NCBI RefSeq assembly: GCF_025567405.1
Contig: NZ_JAOQKJ010000001.1
Location: 186,001 to 250,000 of the forward strand
Length of the DNA stretch: 64,000 nt
Direction of reading: 5' to 3'
Origin: Suilimivivens aceti
GTDB taxonomy: Bacteria; Bacillota; Clostridia; Lachnospirales; Lachnospiraceae
The notes below the pieces were generated by a model. The model worked only from the letters and a program-made list of their open reading frames with translations. It was not told where the DNA came from and did not search any database. Position 1 is the first letter of the stretch, and the number at the start of each line of letters is the position of its first letter. Of this stretch, positions 22,577-32,075 are shown piece after piece. Both the position numbers and the translations under genes were made by a program.

Positions 22577-24910
22577 CTAATAAAATCTTTGAATAGGAGA
22601 ATATCCCTGTAATACCAGCTTCACGCCATTCTGTGTATTTTCCACCCTGTATATACCGCCATCCAGCAGTACTCCCTTACCAATCAGAGACCCATAATAC
22701 TTTTCCTGTTTTTTAGAATAATTGGCCAGATATACATAATCATATTTGCCAATTATATTCTCGATCTCTGATATATCACTTACCTTTTCTTCATCAGCTT
22801 CATGGTAAGTGAAGGAACATCCTGTATTTCCAGACTGTGCATGAATTGGGCACATATAATACTGAAAAATATAATGTGACAACTTCTGTGAATCATCACA
22901 CCAGAAGAATATGGCATCATCCTTATTCAGGAAACTCTGAAAGTTTTCTTCTATTTTATCATATCCCCACAGAATAGACTGTCTCTTCTCTTCATACTGG
23001 TTCATAGCAAACAGACCACTTGTTGGTGCCAGAAATAATACTGCAAGCCCTAAAATACCTATCCGTATATATTCTGTCTCTTTTCTTCCATAAGCTGCTA
23101 TATAAGCAACTATCAAAAATACTATTCCACTTACATAAGAAAATAGATACCGGTCAAGTGAAGCTGCTGTCAGCGCATCCTGTATGGGAAATACTGTAAC
23201 ATACAGAAACACAATACATAAAAAGTATACCACACTTCCCGTTATAAGCAATTCCATTATTACCCATTCTTTTTTTCTGTCTGTTCTCTTCTTAATGCTA
23301 TAGGCCGCAAACAGAAATATCACTAATATTGTCAGCACAGAAAAAGGCCCTATTTTTATCCCATTCCAAACACTGTTAATGTTACTTAAGACTGTCTGAA
23401 GGAAAAATGATAGCTTATCCTCTACGTCATGGCCTCCCCCGCTGATCATCTGTATGGCATCAGCCATACCCTTTTCTGTGACATTACCGATATGCATCTG
23501 GCAATAGATCTGCCAGCTACCGAAAACAGCAAGTGCTATTATGCCAGTCAGTATGATCTGCCATTCCTTCCTGGTGCCAAGCTTTCTTTGCTCCCACACC
23601 GTATATATAAGGAATACCATACCAGCAAGTCCCGCAAGTACAACCCCCATTTCCTTCGTTAATACCAGTGCTGACATTCCAAATATCAGCCGGACCAGAT
23701 TAAAAAGATCCATTTCTTCAAAGAAAAAGCAGTACAATACATAAGCAAACAGAATTCCCAGGAATCCGTCAATCATTATTTTATTATAATAGTTTGTATT
23801 AAACAACAGAGGGAATAAAAATAACACCCCACTCAGAACAACCTTCTTTTTTATACCATCCCGCTTTCTCAATATAACTGAAAGCAGCAGAAATCCAAAT
23901 AACTGGTATGCAATAAACAGAAATTTATCTGAGAACAGTTGATTTACACTCATAAAATAATACTGGAAAAGTGACATGAGCGGAGGATACCTGGTGAACA
24001 TAACTGTTGTCCCCTCATGGGAATATAACTTATCTGAATAAAACAGATCCTTGGTCGCTAATGCCCAATGAGAAAATTCATCGGATTCTGTTATAATCGT
24101 CCCATAATTATAAACAATCGTGAACAGGAAAAAAATCCCGACTGCTGCCATTCCAAATGAAAGTATATTCTTCACCTGACATCTGTTTGTAAATAGACAA
24201 TATAAGATATATATCAACCCGCAAGCAGCCAAACCCTCAATCAGGTAAATTCCAACCGAAGCATTTCCTGCCATGGCACATATATAAAGCACCAGGCAGA
24301 TACCAATAGCAATAACACCACTTGTATCAGCAAATTCATGTTTGGTCAGAAGTGAAAGACTAATAGCTAAAGCAAAAATGATCCCAAGTGATACCATAAC
24401 CACAAAGACAGCACTGTTTTTCACATAAATAAATTCTGATCCCAGTCCACAGTCTTTGTCTTCCCCATTTATTTTACATCCGCTGTAATCATTATTAACT
24501 TTAAGTACAACTTCCGCATTAGGATCACCGTTCAGCTCCAGCAAGACTTCCAGTTCTCTGACCGGTTTCATTTTTATCACAGGAAAGCGGAAGCTAAGAG
24601 AGCTTCCCTGTAATTCTGCCAGTACCCTTTCTTCACTGACAAGTATTTCTCCACTTTCACGATCCTTTAACTCCATTTTTATGCTGCCACTTTCCACTGT
24701 TTGTGGCACATTAGCAAGCTGGAGTACAAATCCCCCAATCTTTTTCTGCTCTGATAACCAGCTTTGTGACAACACCTCTCCCGTATGTAATATAATCTCA
24801 TCATTGGCATTGGAAGCTATATAAGCCGTACTTTCTGTATCTTTTACTGCCAAAATTCCCACTAATACTAATATTAATATAATACCTGCGATAACATTCC
24901 CCTTTTTCAT
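22577..24910 (-). CDS. Large GT-C-type membrane glycosyltransferase
   Basis: 777 aa from the ATG at 24910 (a TTG at 24925 is also in frame). An N-terminal helix (about residues 5-22) is followed by about 160 residues of probable extracytoplasmic beta-rich domain, then 11-13 membrane helices and a C-terminal soluble part. TESDEFSHW, placed after a hydrophobic helix, is the acidic loop expected in GT-C enzymes, and RYPPLMSLFQYYF is a characteristic follow-up motif. Such proteins transfer sugars from polyprenyl phosphate to extracytoplasmic glycans. The start overlaps the end of the ABC transporter gene, and the downstream GT2/DUF2304 pair probably supplies the donor. Confidence 0.72.
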   Translation of the reverse strand: MKKGNVIAGIILILVLVGILAVKDTESTAYIASNANDEIILHTGEVLSQSWLSEQKKIGGFVLQLANVPQTVESGSIKMELKDRESGEILVSEERVLAELQGSSLSFRFPVIKMKPVRELEVLLELNGDPNAEVVLKVNNDYSGCKINGEDKDCGLGSEFIYVKNSAVFVVMVSLGIIFALAISLSLLTKHEFADTSGVIAIGICLVLYICAMAGNASVGIYLIEGLAACGLIYILYCLFTNRCQVKNILSFGMAAVGIFFLFTIVYNYGTIITESDEFSHWALATKDLFYSDKLYSHEGTTVMFTRYPPLMSLFQYYFMSVNQLFSDKFLFIAYQLFGFLLLSVILRKRDGIKKKVVLSGVLFLFPLLFNTNYYNKIMIDGFLGILFAYVLYCFFFEEMDLFNLVRLIFGMSALVLTKEMGVVLAGLAGMVFLIYTVWEQRKLGTRKEWQIILTGIIALAVFGSWQIYCQMHIGNVTEKGMADAIQMISGGGHDVEDKLSFFLQTVLSNINSVWNGIKIGPFSVLTILVIFLFAAYSIKKRTDRKKEWVIMELLITGSVVYFLCIVFLYVTVFPIQDALTAASLDRYLFSYVSGIVFLIVAYIAAYGRKETEYIRIGILGLAVLFLAPTSGLFAMNQYEEKRQSILWGYDKIEENFQSFLNKDDAIFFWCDDSQKLSHYIFQYYMCPIHAQSGNTGCSFTYHEADEEKVSDISEIENIIGKYDYVYLANYSKKQEKYYGSLIGKGVLLDGGIYRVENTQNGVKLVLQGYSPIQRFY

Positions 24911-24917
24911 GCTTACT

Positions 24918-26660
24918 TTACCCAAATATCTCTTTTTTATCCTTTTCTACCACTTTTCCATCTTCTACTTCATAAATAATATCAGCATTTCGTATCGTAG
25001 TCAGCCGGTGTGCAATGATAATGATTGTTTTCACACCCTGCAGGCTTTCTATGGACTCCATAACTGCAGTTTCCGTCTCATTATCAAGCGCAGAAGTGGC
25101 TTCATCAAGCACCAGTATCTCTGGGTCATGATATAATGCTCTTGCGATACCTATACGCTGTCTCTGTCCACCAGATAAACGTACACCTCTGTCTCCGACT
25201 ATTGTTTCAAGTCCTTCCGGAAGAGTATCGATAAACTCACTGAGCTGCGCCTTCTGAATCGCCTTTTTTACTGCTTCATCATCAATCTCGTTTTCCTCTA
25301 TTCCAAATGCGACATTATTCCTGATGGATTCATCTGACAGATAAATCGTCTGTGGAATATAACCGATCTGTTTATGCCAGCCGGAAAGATTCTTAAAGAC
25401 GTTAATCTCACCTGCCATAACCTTACCGATCTGTGGAGCCAGAAGCCCGAGAAGAATATCTACCATAGTTGTTTTGCCCGCACCGGAACCGCCTATGAAT
25501 GCAACTGTCTTTCCCTTGGGTATCCTACAGGCAGCGCCATCCAGGATCCACTTCTCTGTATTGGGATAAGCATAGCTGATTCCCTTTGCTGTAATTCCCT
25601 CTGTAAATTTCCATTCCTGATTTTCATCTACTTCCTGCTTCTTCAGATCTTCAATTTCCTTCAGATCGTTATAAATCAGTTCCACAGAAGGAATGGCAAA
25701 CAGAATATTGGAAATATGTTCATTAATCTTCCCTACTGAAGGCATCAGCTTGAATCCTGCCACCGCAAATACAGCGATCTGCGGTATAAATGTCACAATA
25801 TCCTCTCTCTGTCCCCAGAACATTTTTCCTATAATGGCACCGAGAAGTCCCGTCATACAGGATGCTTCCACGATATACTTGGGTGTAATGGAGATCAGTT
25901 TATTCAGTCGAAGGATACGGGCATACAGGCCATAGTATTTATCATAATTCCTGACAAAATATTCTTCTCTTCCCAGTACCTTAACTTCTTTAACTCCTCC
26001 CATGGACTGATTAATCCACTGATACAGCTTCGCTTTATAAATCTGGCCTTCCTTACCAAGATTCTTGCTGAATTTACGGGTAATAGACACAAATAGACCC
26101 ACACAGAGGATCAACACACCAAGAACCACAATAGTGATTGACTTACTTGTTATAAACAGATATACACCAAGAACAATGCAGACCACAACCTCAGCAATCA
26201 ACTGCATGGTGTGCACCAGCATCTGTGAAAACAGGCCTGTATCTTCCTGCAGACTTCTCTGCAATTCTGCAACATTCTTATTCAGATGAAAAACATAGGG
26301 TTCATACAGATAGCTGCGGAGCAGTCTGGTTGATATTCTCTTCTGCATATTGTAAGAGAATTTAAGAATACAATCCTGCTCTGACCAGAGAAAGATATTT
26401 TTAAATACATAAATAAAGATAATACACCCTGCCAGATATGCCAGAAATTCCTTCGAACTACTGCATCCCAGAAGATCATAAAAATAGGAAAGATAAGGAT
26501 TGCTGCTGATCTTATCCGCATCCATGATAATATCTACAAATGGAGAAAATATAGCCACTCCAAACAGTTCCATGATACTTCCAATTACTACCATAACCAG
26601 CAGTAATGCGATCTTTACTTTATCCTTGGTTCCAAAAATATAATTCAGCTTCCTATACAT
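24918..26660 (-). CDS. PglK-like ABC flippase for lipid-linked oligosaccharides
   Basis: 580 aa, a full ABC half-transporter. Six membrane helices lie in residues 1-330, then a nucleotide-binding domain with GGSGAGKTTMVD (Walker A), LSGGQRQRIGIARAL (signature) and EILVLDEATSALD (Walker B). The length and the opening VKIALLLVMVVIGSIMELFGV are like PglK, which flips lipid-linked glycans in Campylobacter. GVKEVKVLGREEYFVRNY in the cytoplasmic loop is shared with the transporter at 52504-54267. It is homodimeric by expectation. It lies 14 bp after the fucosyltransferase-like gene. Confidence 0.86.
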   Translation of the reverse strand: MYRKLNYIFGTKDKVKIALLLVMVVIGSIMELFGVAIFSPFVDIIMDADKISSNPYLSYFYDLLGCSSSKEFLAYLAGCIIFIYVFKNIFLWSEQDCILKFSYNMQKRISTRLLRSYLYEPYVFHLNKNVAELQRSLQEDTGLFSQMLVHTMQLIAEVVVCIVLGVYLFITSKSITIVVLGVLILCVGLFVSITRKFSKNLGKEGQIYKAKLYQWINQSMGGVKEVKVLGREEYFVRNYDKYYGLYARILRLNKLISITPKYIVEASCMTGLLGAIIGKMFWGQREDIVTFIPQIAVFAVAGFKLMPSVGKINEHISNILFAIPSVELIYNDLKEIEDLKKQEVDENQEWKFTEGITAKGISYAYPNTEKWILDGAACRIPKGKTVAFIGGSGAGKTTMVDILLGLLAPQIGKVMAGEINVFKNLSGWHKQIGYIPQTIYLSDESIRNNVAFGIEENEIDDEAVKKAIQKAQLSEFIDTLPEGLETIVGDRGVRLSGGQRQRIGIARALYHDPEILVLDEATSALDNETETAVMESIESLQGVKTIIIIAHRLTTIRNADIIYEVEDGKVVEKDKKEIFG

Positions 26661-26674
26661 GCTTTTCCTCGTTT

Positions 26675-27718
26675 CTAATCAGGACAGTTCTCTTTCTGAT
26701 GATAATTAATCCCTTTATTTAAAATGGACAAGTCTCTGTAATCGTGTCCAGTACTTTTCTTCTGTATTCTTGCTGCATAGCTTACCTGGGAAAGACCTGC
26801 TACAAGTCCTCCACAGGCTGCCAGCGCATACATATCCCTGAGCACTTCTACTCCCAGCATATAATGATGATCTTTCCTATCCACAATACTGTTCATAACA
26901 GTCTCTTTTCCCTTGCTTCGGATCACATCTGTATAATAAACAAGCCTGTCCCCAAATTCCTTTTTAAAGATACCTATCGCATCTTCATCATCTGTTGCAA
27001 GAAAAAGAAGTCTGTAGTTTCCTCGATCATATACCGTTCTGGCCTCCTGCCGGTACTCCTCTATAGTAACCTGCACGGGATGTCCATTATAATTCTGTTT
27101 AAAATCAGTCCCTCTGACATGAACCGCCAGGATATCTGCTTCTGCCTGTTCTCCAAATAATTTTTTCTTTTCACTCTCTATATACTCTTTCAGAACCGGA
27201 TTCAGATGAATATACTTCTCTGTGATCCTCCCCATCTCCTGCAGATATTTTTCATTTCTCATATAGCCATTAGCATCTTCATTTAATAAGACTGCCTGTT
27301 TGCTGTTCTCTTTTCTGCTTTTCAGGACATGCTGATACTTATTAATGTCTTCTACTGTAATACCTGCAGGCTGTTCAAAGTAATATTCAAACGGATTGTC
27401 TGTTCCATTTACAGGATGATCCTCTGCATAACAATACCCTTTGTGGAATCTGACTACCGGCTTTAGTCCATATTGATCTGCAAAGTATAAGAAGCCAAGC
27501 AATCTGTTATGTTCTGCGAAGAAGCCGGAATGAGACTCTTCCATATCAATAAAGTAAACCGGCTCCTGTATTATTCCATTATCTGTTTTTATCAGTTCTA
27601 CCAGATTATTATCTTTTCCCAGTTCATTTACTCTTTTTACAAAGCGGCTGTCCCCTGATTGCCTTAAGCAGTACAACGCAAACCGTATCCTCTGTATTCC
27701 CTTTTTCAGTCTGTCCAT
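26675..27718 (-). CDS. GT23/O-FucT-like fucosyltransferase candidate
   Basis: 347 aa. LAVHVRGTDFKQNYNGHP (HxRxxD at about residues 202-207), FLATDDEDAI (about 240) and LVAGLSQVSYAARI near the end match the conserved order of the GT-B fucosyltransferase group (NodZ/FUT8 and O-FucT), which transfer fucose from GDP-fucose. The N-terminal half, FAEHNRLLGFLYFADQYGLKPVVRF, also fits. The family assignment rests on motifs, and the donor is inferred. It is in the same transcription unit as two GT11-type fucosyltransferase genes. Confidence 0.7.
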   Translation of the reverse strand: MDRLKKGIQRIRFALYCLRQSGDSRFVKRVNELGKDNNLVELIKTDNGIIQEPVYFIDMEESHSGFFAEHNRLLGFLYFADQYGLKPVVRFHKGYCYAEDHPVNGTDNPFEYYFEQPAGITVEDINKYQHVLKSRKENSKQAVLLNEDANGYMRNEKYLQEMGRITEKYIHLNPVLKEYIESEKKKLFGEQAEADILAVHVRGTDFKQNYNGHPVQVTIEEYRQEARTVYDRGNYRLLFLATDDEDAIGIFKKEFGDRLVYYTDVIRSKGKETVMNSIVDRKDHHYMLGVEVLRDMYALAACGGLVAGLSQVSYAARIQKKSTGHDYRDLSILNKGINYHQKENCPD

Positions 27719-27734
27719 ATTTATAATTTCCCTT

Positions 27735-28607
27735 TTATAAGGTTATTTCCGCCCTGATCTGTTCTAAATAAGCAGTATAACCAGCCTTTAAATTCTCTTC
27801 TCTGCCTGTTACAGAATGCTTTGGAACAGGCACTTTAGATTCTGCCTTTTGCAGATACCATTCATACTCCATATCAAGATTGCCAATATCTATAGCCCGA
27901 TATCCCTCTGCAACCAGATCACATACTAAAAGCTTAGCTGTATTCCCAAGTGCAAAAAGAAATAATTTCCCCTTGTCAAATTCCAGGCATTTCTCTTTGA
28001 TTTTACCATATGCAAAATATGCATTTAACCCAGGGCATATAATTCTCTCTATCGCATTAGCTGTGTCCAGAAGATCATTTCCAACACCACTGTGTGTTCC
28101 TTCTCCTTCAACTATAACAACATCCTTTCCTTTCCATATTTCTTTTATCTTTTTAAACCATTCTGCTGACTGCATTTTGTCTTCATATATATAATATGGT
28201 CTTGAAAAGAAGGCATTTTCATATACTTTATCCCTGTTACAATATTTCTCATATGTTTTTCTCGAGAAGAATACATGCTCCTCCCAAAATTTCCTGCTTT
28301 TCTTTGTATAGGGATCCAAATTTTCAAAAATATCCGGTATACCTACCAATATATCATCTGTCTGATAACTTATGATCTCTTTCAGTCTCACAGCTAATTG
28401 TGGATCATAGTTCTGAAATTTTGTGGTTCTTCCCTCTATGATCCATATTTCTGCATCCCCAAACCGAACCAGACTCTTATCTGATCTGATCAGGTCATCA
28501 ATTGTCTCGTCAATTGATTTTACCCTGATGGACGTTTTTCCTTTCTTTTTCCATTCAAATGCAATATGAAATACGGCTTCTTTTATTTTATCCTTCAAAT
28601 GACTCAT
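27735..28607 (-). CDS. GT-D fold glycosyltransferase (DUF1792, SP_1767 family)
   Basis: 290 aa. The N-terminal SLVRFGDAEIWIIEGR carries the FGDxE motif (around residue 43) that replaces DxD in the GT-D family defined by streptococcal DUF1792 enzymes. VVIVEGEGTHSGVGNDLL and FLFALGNTAKLLVCDLVAEGYRAIDIGNLDMEYEWYL are the other family blocks. GT-D enzymes transfer glucose or related sugars from UDP-sugar to a glycan. It is 4 bp after the GT4 gene, so likely translated with it. Confidence 0.88.
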   Translation of the reverse strand: MSHLKDKIKEAVFHIAFEWKKKGKTSIRVKSIDETIDDLIRSDKSLVRFGDAEIWIIEGRTTKFQNYDPQLAVRLKEIISYQTDDILVGIPDIFENLDPYTKKSRKFWEEHVFFSRKTYEKYCNRDKVYENAFFSRPYYIYEDKMQSAEWFKKIKEIWKGKDVVIVEGEGTHSGVGNDLLDTANAIERIICPGLNAYFAYGKIKEKCLEFDKGKLFLFALGNTAKLLVCDLVAEGYRAIDIGNLDMEYEWYLQKAESKVPVPKHSVTGREENLKAGYTAYLEQIRAEITL

Positions 28608-28611
28608 TATA

Positions 28612-29763
28612 TTATTTTCTTTCCTTTTCTAGTTCACCGATACGCTGCAGACACTTCTGTATCCCCCTGTAATACTCCTGAAAGCTGCAATGCTCCTTTA
28701 TTTCATTGTAGCCCATTTTCCCCATCTGCTGCAGTCCTTCTCTATCTTCCAGAGCATTCTCCAGTGCTTCTTTTAAAGCTATCCTGTCATTGTCCCGAAA
28801 CAGGTATCCTGTCACTCCATGTTTGACATAACACGCAGATCCATTCTGATCACTGCAGATCACAGGAGTTGAAAACGCCATTGCTTCAAGCTGCGATATG
28901 GATGCCGGTTCTGCTGTACTCGGAATCACAAACAGATCTGCGCCTGCATATAATTCATCCATTTCACTTCTTTTGAGATTTTTAAGCAATGTTACATGCT
29001 GCTCCAGATGATGTTCCTGTATATAAATCTGTTGCTCCTTATAGTACGCTTTATGAAATTCGCTGGAACATTCTCCTGCAACTGTAAGCTTTATCGGGAA
29101 ATGATCTCTGATCTCATCTATGATCTCCAAAAGCATAGCAATATTTTTTCGTTTTTCATATTTACCAACACATAAAATATGAATCATCCCCTGTTGAAAC
29201 CATGTTTTATTTTCCGATGGCAACCTTGGTTCCATTACAAAGGGCACAAAGAATGCATTATCTTCTTTTTCTTTATTTACGTCCTGCTTTCCTAAAACCG
29301 GTGTGATCCTCACCGCTGGCAACAGTTTCTTCACAACACGGTGTGGAAAATCTTTTTTTATCTCATTCTCCCAAAGCGGGCTCTGATTGTACAGAATCAT
29401 AGGGATTTTCATATGACGGCATGCCTGACATACAACAATGGAATAAACGGATCTTTCCCGGATAATCATTACCTCAGGCTTAAAATCCCTGACAATATGT
29501 CTGATTCTTCTGGCACTGGGAAACCCGAATTTCAGTTTCATATCCCCGGCATGACTATTCTTTTTATGCATTTTTAAGTATATGGCATTTCCAAGCAGAA
29601 ATAAAGAAGAATATCCCGCAATCACAGGTTTTACATAGGAATAATCTTCTACCGTTCCCTGATAATGACTGACAAAACAGACACTATCCCCATTTTCAGT
29701 CAGCCCTTTCATGATCGGGATCTGGTTTGTATGATATCTTGGTGCTACATACAAGAAACGCAT
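28612..29763 (-). CDS. GT4 glycosyltransferase
   Basis: 383 aa. The N-terminus MRFLYVAPRYHTNQIPIMKGL and the C-terminal donor domain (CVGKYEKRKNIAMLLEII, IPSTAEPASISQLEAMAFSTPVICSD) give a GT-B fold of the GT4 family. The E-x7-E equivalent is E...LEAM. The donor and acceptor are unknown. It is one of four closely packed GT4 genes in this part of the locus and is separated from the upstream GT4 gene by 18 bp. Confidence 0.88.
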   Translation of the reverse strand: MRFLYVAPRYHTNQIPIMKGLTENGDSVCFVSHYQGTVEDYSYVKPVIAGYSSLFLLGNAIYLKMHKKNSHAGDMKLKFGFPSARRIRHIVRDFKPEVMIIRERSVYSIVVCQACRHMKIPMILYNQSPLWENEIKKDFPHRVVKKLLPAVRITPVLGKQDVNKEKEDNAFFVPFVMEPRLPSENKTWFQQGMIHILCVGKYEKRKNIAMLLEIIDEIRDHFPIKLTVAGECSSEFHKAYYKEQQIYIQEHHLEQHVTLLKNLKRSEMDELYAGADLFVIPSTAEPASISQLEAMAFSTPVICSDQNGSACYVKHGVTGYLFRDNDRIALKEALENALEDREGLQQMGKMGYNEIKEHCSFQEYYRGIQKCLQRIGELEKERK

Positions 29764-29781
29764 AAATTTACAACCTTTTCC

Positions 29782-30849
29782 TTATTCTTCTACACAAAAT
29801 GCTTTAATTAACGCTATCCACTCACCGGAAATATGCCTGATGGAAAACCTTTCTGCAATTTTCGATGCCGTTTTCCCCATGCTATCAGCCTTTTCCGGTT
29901 CCGCCGCAATTCTGCCCATTGCCTCGGCCATTGCCTTGTCATCCCCTACTGGAACAAGCAATCCATTTTTTTCATTCTCAATACATAATCTGCATCCACC
30001 ACAAGGACAGTCCGTAGCTATCACTGGCAATCCTATCGCCATCGCTTCTAACAAAGAATTGGATATCCCTTCATAATCAGAAGACAAAACATACATGCCA
30101 GCCCTCTGTATCCGTTCTGCTATATTACTGCAGAATCCTTCCCATATAACTTTTGAGTCTATATCAAGCTTTTTTGAAAGCAATTTTAACTCTTTTTCTA
30201 ATGTACCCTTTCCATACATATGCAGTGTATATTCCGGATACTGCTGTGAAAATATCTGAAATGCTTTTAAGAGCATTCTGTGATTTTTCTGCTCTTCCAG
30301 CCGTCCAACACATACAACTGTGTTTTCCCTCTCTCCATTGTAAACAGGGATATCCGGTACAGATACCGGGTTGGGAATCACAAGCCCTTTTTTCTGTACA
30401 TTCACTGGGAAATATGCTTTCGCATCCCCTGTTTGGAATACAATTCTATCAGAGTGACGATATGCAAACTTCCTTGTCTTTTGTTTTCCAAACGAACCAG
30501 GATCATTTCTTTCAGATGAAATCATTTTCATTGACAATCCCGTCTTTGCAACTGCCGCGAAAAATGCAGCATCCGGCTCAAAGACGATCAGAATATTGTC
30601 CCTGTTCTTCCTGAAATATCTTCTCATATCAGCAAGCCGTTTCAGACGTTTTCTCATACTGCCGCCACTGATCCCCCCAACTGAAACAAGCCTCACCCGG
30701 CTATCCAGTGTATACACACATTCATCCCCGGCCGTCATCAAAATTGTTGTATCTATTTTTTCTTTTACAAATTCATTTGCCAGTTCAGAAATTACTCTTT
30801 CTGCCCCGCCTCCCGCCATGCTGGGAATAAGAAAAGTAACTTTCATCAT
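29782..30849 (-). CDS. GT4 glycosyltransferase
   Basis: 355 aa from the ATG at 30849, which overlaps the TGA of the upstream GT4 gene (ATGA); a second ATG follows at once. TFLIPSMAGGGAERVISELANEF is the family start, VVCVGRLEEQKNHRMLLKAF opens the donor domain, and VLSSDYEGISNSLLEAMAIGLPVIATDCPCGG holds the E-x7-E motif. The sequence is close to the GalNAc/Gal transferases of N-glycan-like (PglA/PglJ) and capsule pathways, so an alpha-retaining transfer is expected. Sugar specificity is unknown. Confidence 0.9.
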   Translation of the reverse strand: MMKVTFLIPSMAGGGAERVISELANEFVKEKIDTTILMTAGDECVYTLDSRVRLVSVGGISGGSMRKRLKRLADMRRYFRKNRDNILIVFEPDAAFFAAVAKTGLSMKMISSERNDPGSFGKQKTRKFAYRHSDRIVFQTGDAKAYFPVNVQKKGLVIPNPVSVPDIPVYNGERENTVVCVGRLEEQKNHRMLLKAFQIFSQQYPEYTLHMYGKGTLEKELKLLSKKLDIDSKVIWEGFCSNIAERIQRAGMYVLSSDYEGISNSLLEAMAIGLPVIATDCPCGGCRLCIENEKNGLLVPVGDDKAMAEAMGRIAAEPEKADSMGKTASKIAERFSIRHISGEWIALIKAFCVEE

Positions 30850-32075
30850 GCCTGTTCTCTTTCTCGTCCGCATTCTTTGTAGATACCAAGTAATTTTGTA
30901 CAATATTGCTCTAACGTGTCAAAGTTGATTTCTGTACAGTTATCTGTATAATATTTTATTCTGTTTCTGTCATTCCACAATAATTCTATCTTACTTTTCA
31001 ATTCATCAGCATTCCCAGGTTCAAACAATTCTCCCTGCGTTCCTGCTTCCAGAAGCTCTGGTGCCCCTCCAATATCTGCGCAGAGAACCGGTGTTCCACA
31101 GGTAAGTGATTCCATAACGGCAAAAGGACAGTTTTCATAACACTCTGACGCAAAAACAGTAAATCTTGCCCCTGCTATCAATCTGTACAATTCTCTTCCT
31201 GACAGATATCCTCTGTTCTGGATATTGGCTGTCCGGTCAACCATTTCCTGCAGTTCTCCACTTCCTGCAAAAATGAATGGAATTTCCGGCACCTCTCTGC
31301 ATGCCTTAACTAAAGTCTCTATTCCTTTTTCTCTGGAATATCTTCCAAAATACAGAACATAGTTTTCTTTTATTTTTTCCTCTTCCGTAAGTGTAATATC
31401 TCCTACAAAATTATGAAGCGTTATAATTCTCCCCTTTAGCTGATCATTGTGGCTTAAAACTTCCCCCAGAAAGAAGCTTGGCGCAATAACCTTATCAATC
31501 TTCTTATATGGTTTAAAAATACGATATAATATACCTTCTGCTGTTCCAAGCAGGCTTTTAACTGTCGATCCATGTATACATTTATATTTTGTGCAGTTCC
31601 ATAAATTACCGTTCAGACATTTCTGGCATCTTTCTCCTGATATATATTGCTGCATCAGATGATTTGGACATACAAGCTGTCCGTCATGTGCTGTATAAAT
31701 AATTGCTGTCCTTCTGCCAGTCTGCCGGTCATATTTCTTTATCGCATAAATAATGGATGGCGTTAGCTGAAAATTAAAGTTATTAATATGCACGGTATCC
31801 GGATTAAAATCTTCTAATACACGAAGCAGCTTCCGTTTAGCTTCTCTGGAATACAGAATCTTAAACGGATATAAAAACCGTGCCACTCCACTGCTGTGAA
31901 AATCTACCTCATCAGTGTAACATCCCAGCCGGTTACCTCCGCATCTGCCTGTATGCTCCATTCCAAAATACTGTACCTCATGTCCAAGTTCTTCCAACTT
32001 TCTTCCTATACTGAACATATAAGTCTCAGATCCACCATTCATAAAGAGGAATTTATTTATAAACAATATTTTCAT
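30846..32075 (-). CDS. GT4 glycosyltransferase
   Basis: 409 aa from the ATG at 32075, chosen because GGGAG lies 7 bases upstream and the ATG overlaps the preceding TGA. ILFINKFLFMNGGSETYMFSIG is the start, and YTAHDGQLVCPNHLM with a Cys cluster (CQKCLNGNLWNCTKYKC) is an acceptor-side feature like the GT4 gene at 20273-21484. YVLYFGRYSREKGIETLVKAC and FASECYENCPFAVMESLTCGTPVLCADIGG form the donor-binding domain. Confidence 0.9.
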   Translation of the reverse strand: MKILFINKFLFMNGGSETYMFSIGRKLEELGHEVQYFGMEHTGRCGGNRLGCYTDEVDFHSSGVARFLYPFKILYSREAKRKLLRVLEDFNPDTVHINNFNFQLTPSIIYAIKKYDRQTGRRTAIIYTAHDGQLVCPNHLMQQYISGERCQKCLNGNLWNCTKYKCIHGSTVKSLLGTAEGILYRIFKPYKKIDKVIAPSFFLGEVLSHNDQLKGRIITLHNFVGDITLTEEEKIKENYVLYFGRYSREKGIETLVKACREVPEIPFIFAGSGELQEMVDRTANIQNRGYLSGRELYRLIAGARFTVFASECYENCPFAVMESLTCGTPVLCADIGGAPELLEAGTQGELFEPGNADELKSKIELLWNDRNRIKYYTDNCTEINFDTLEQYCTKLLGIYKECGREREQA

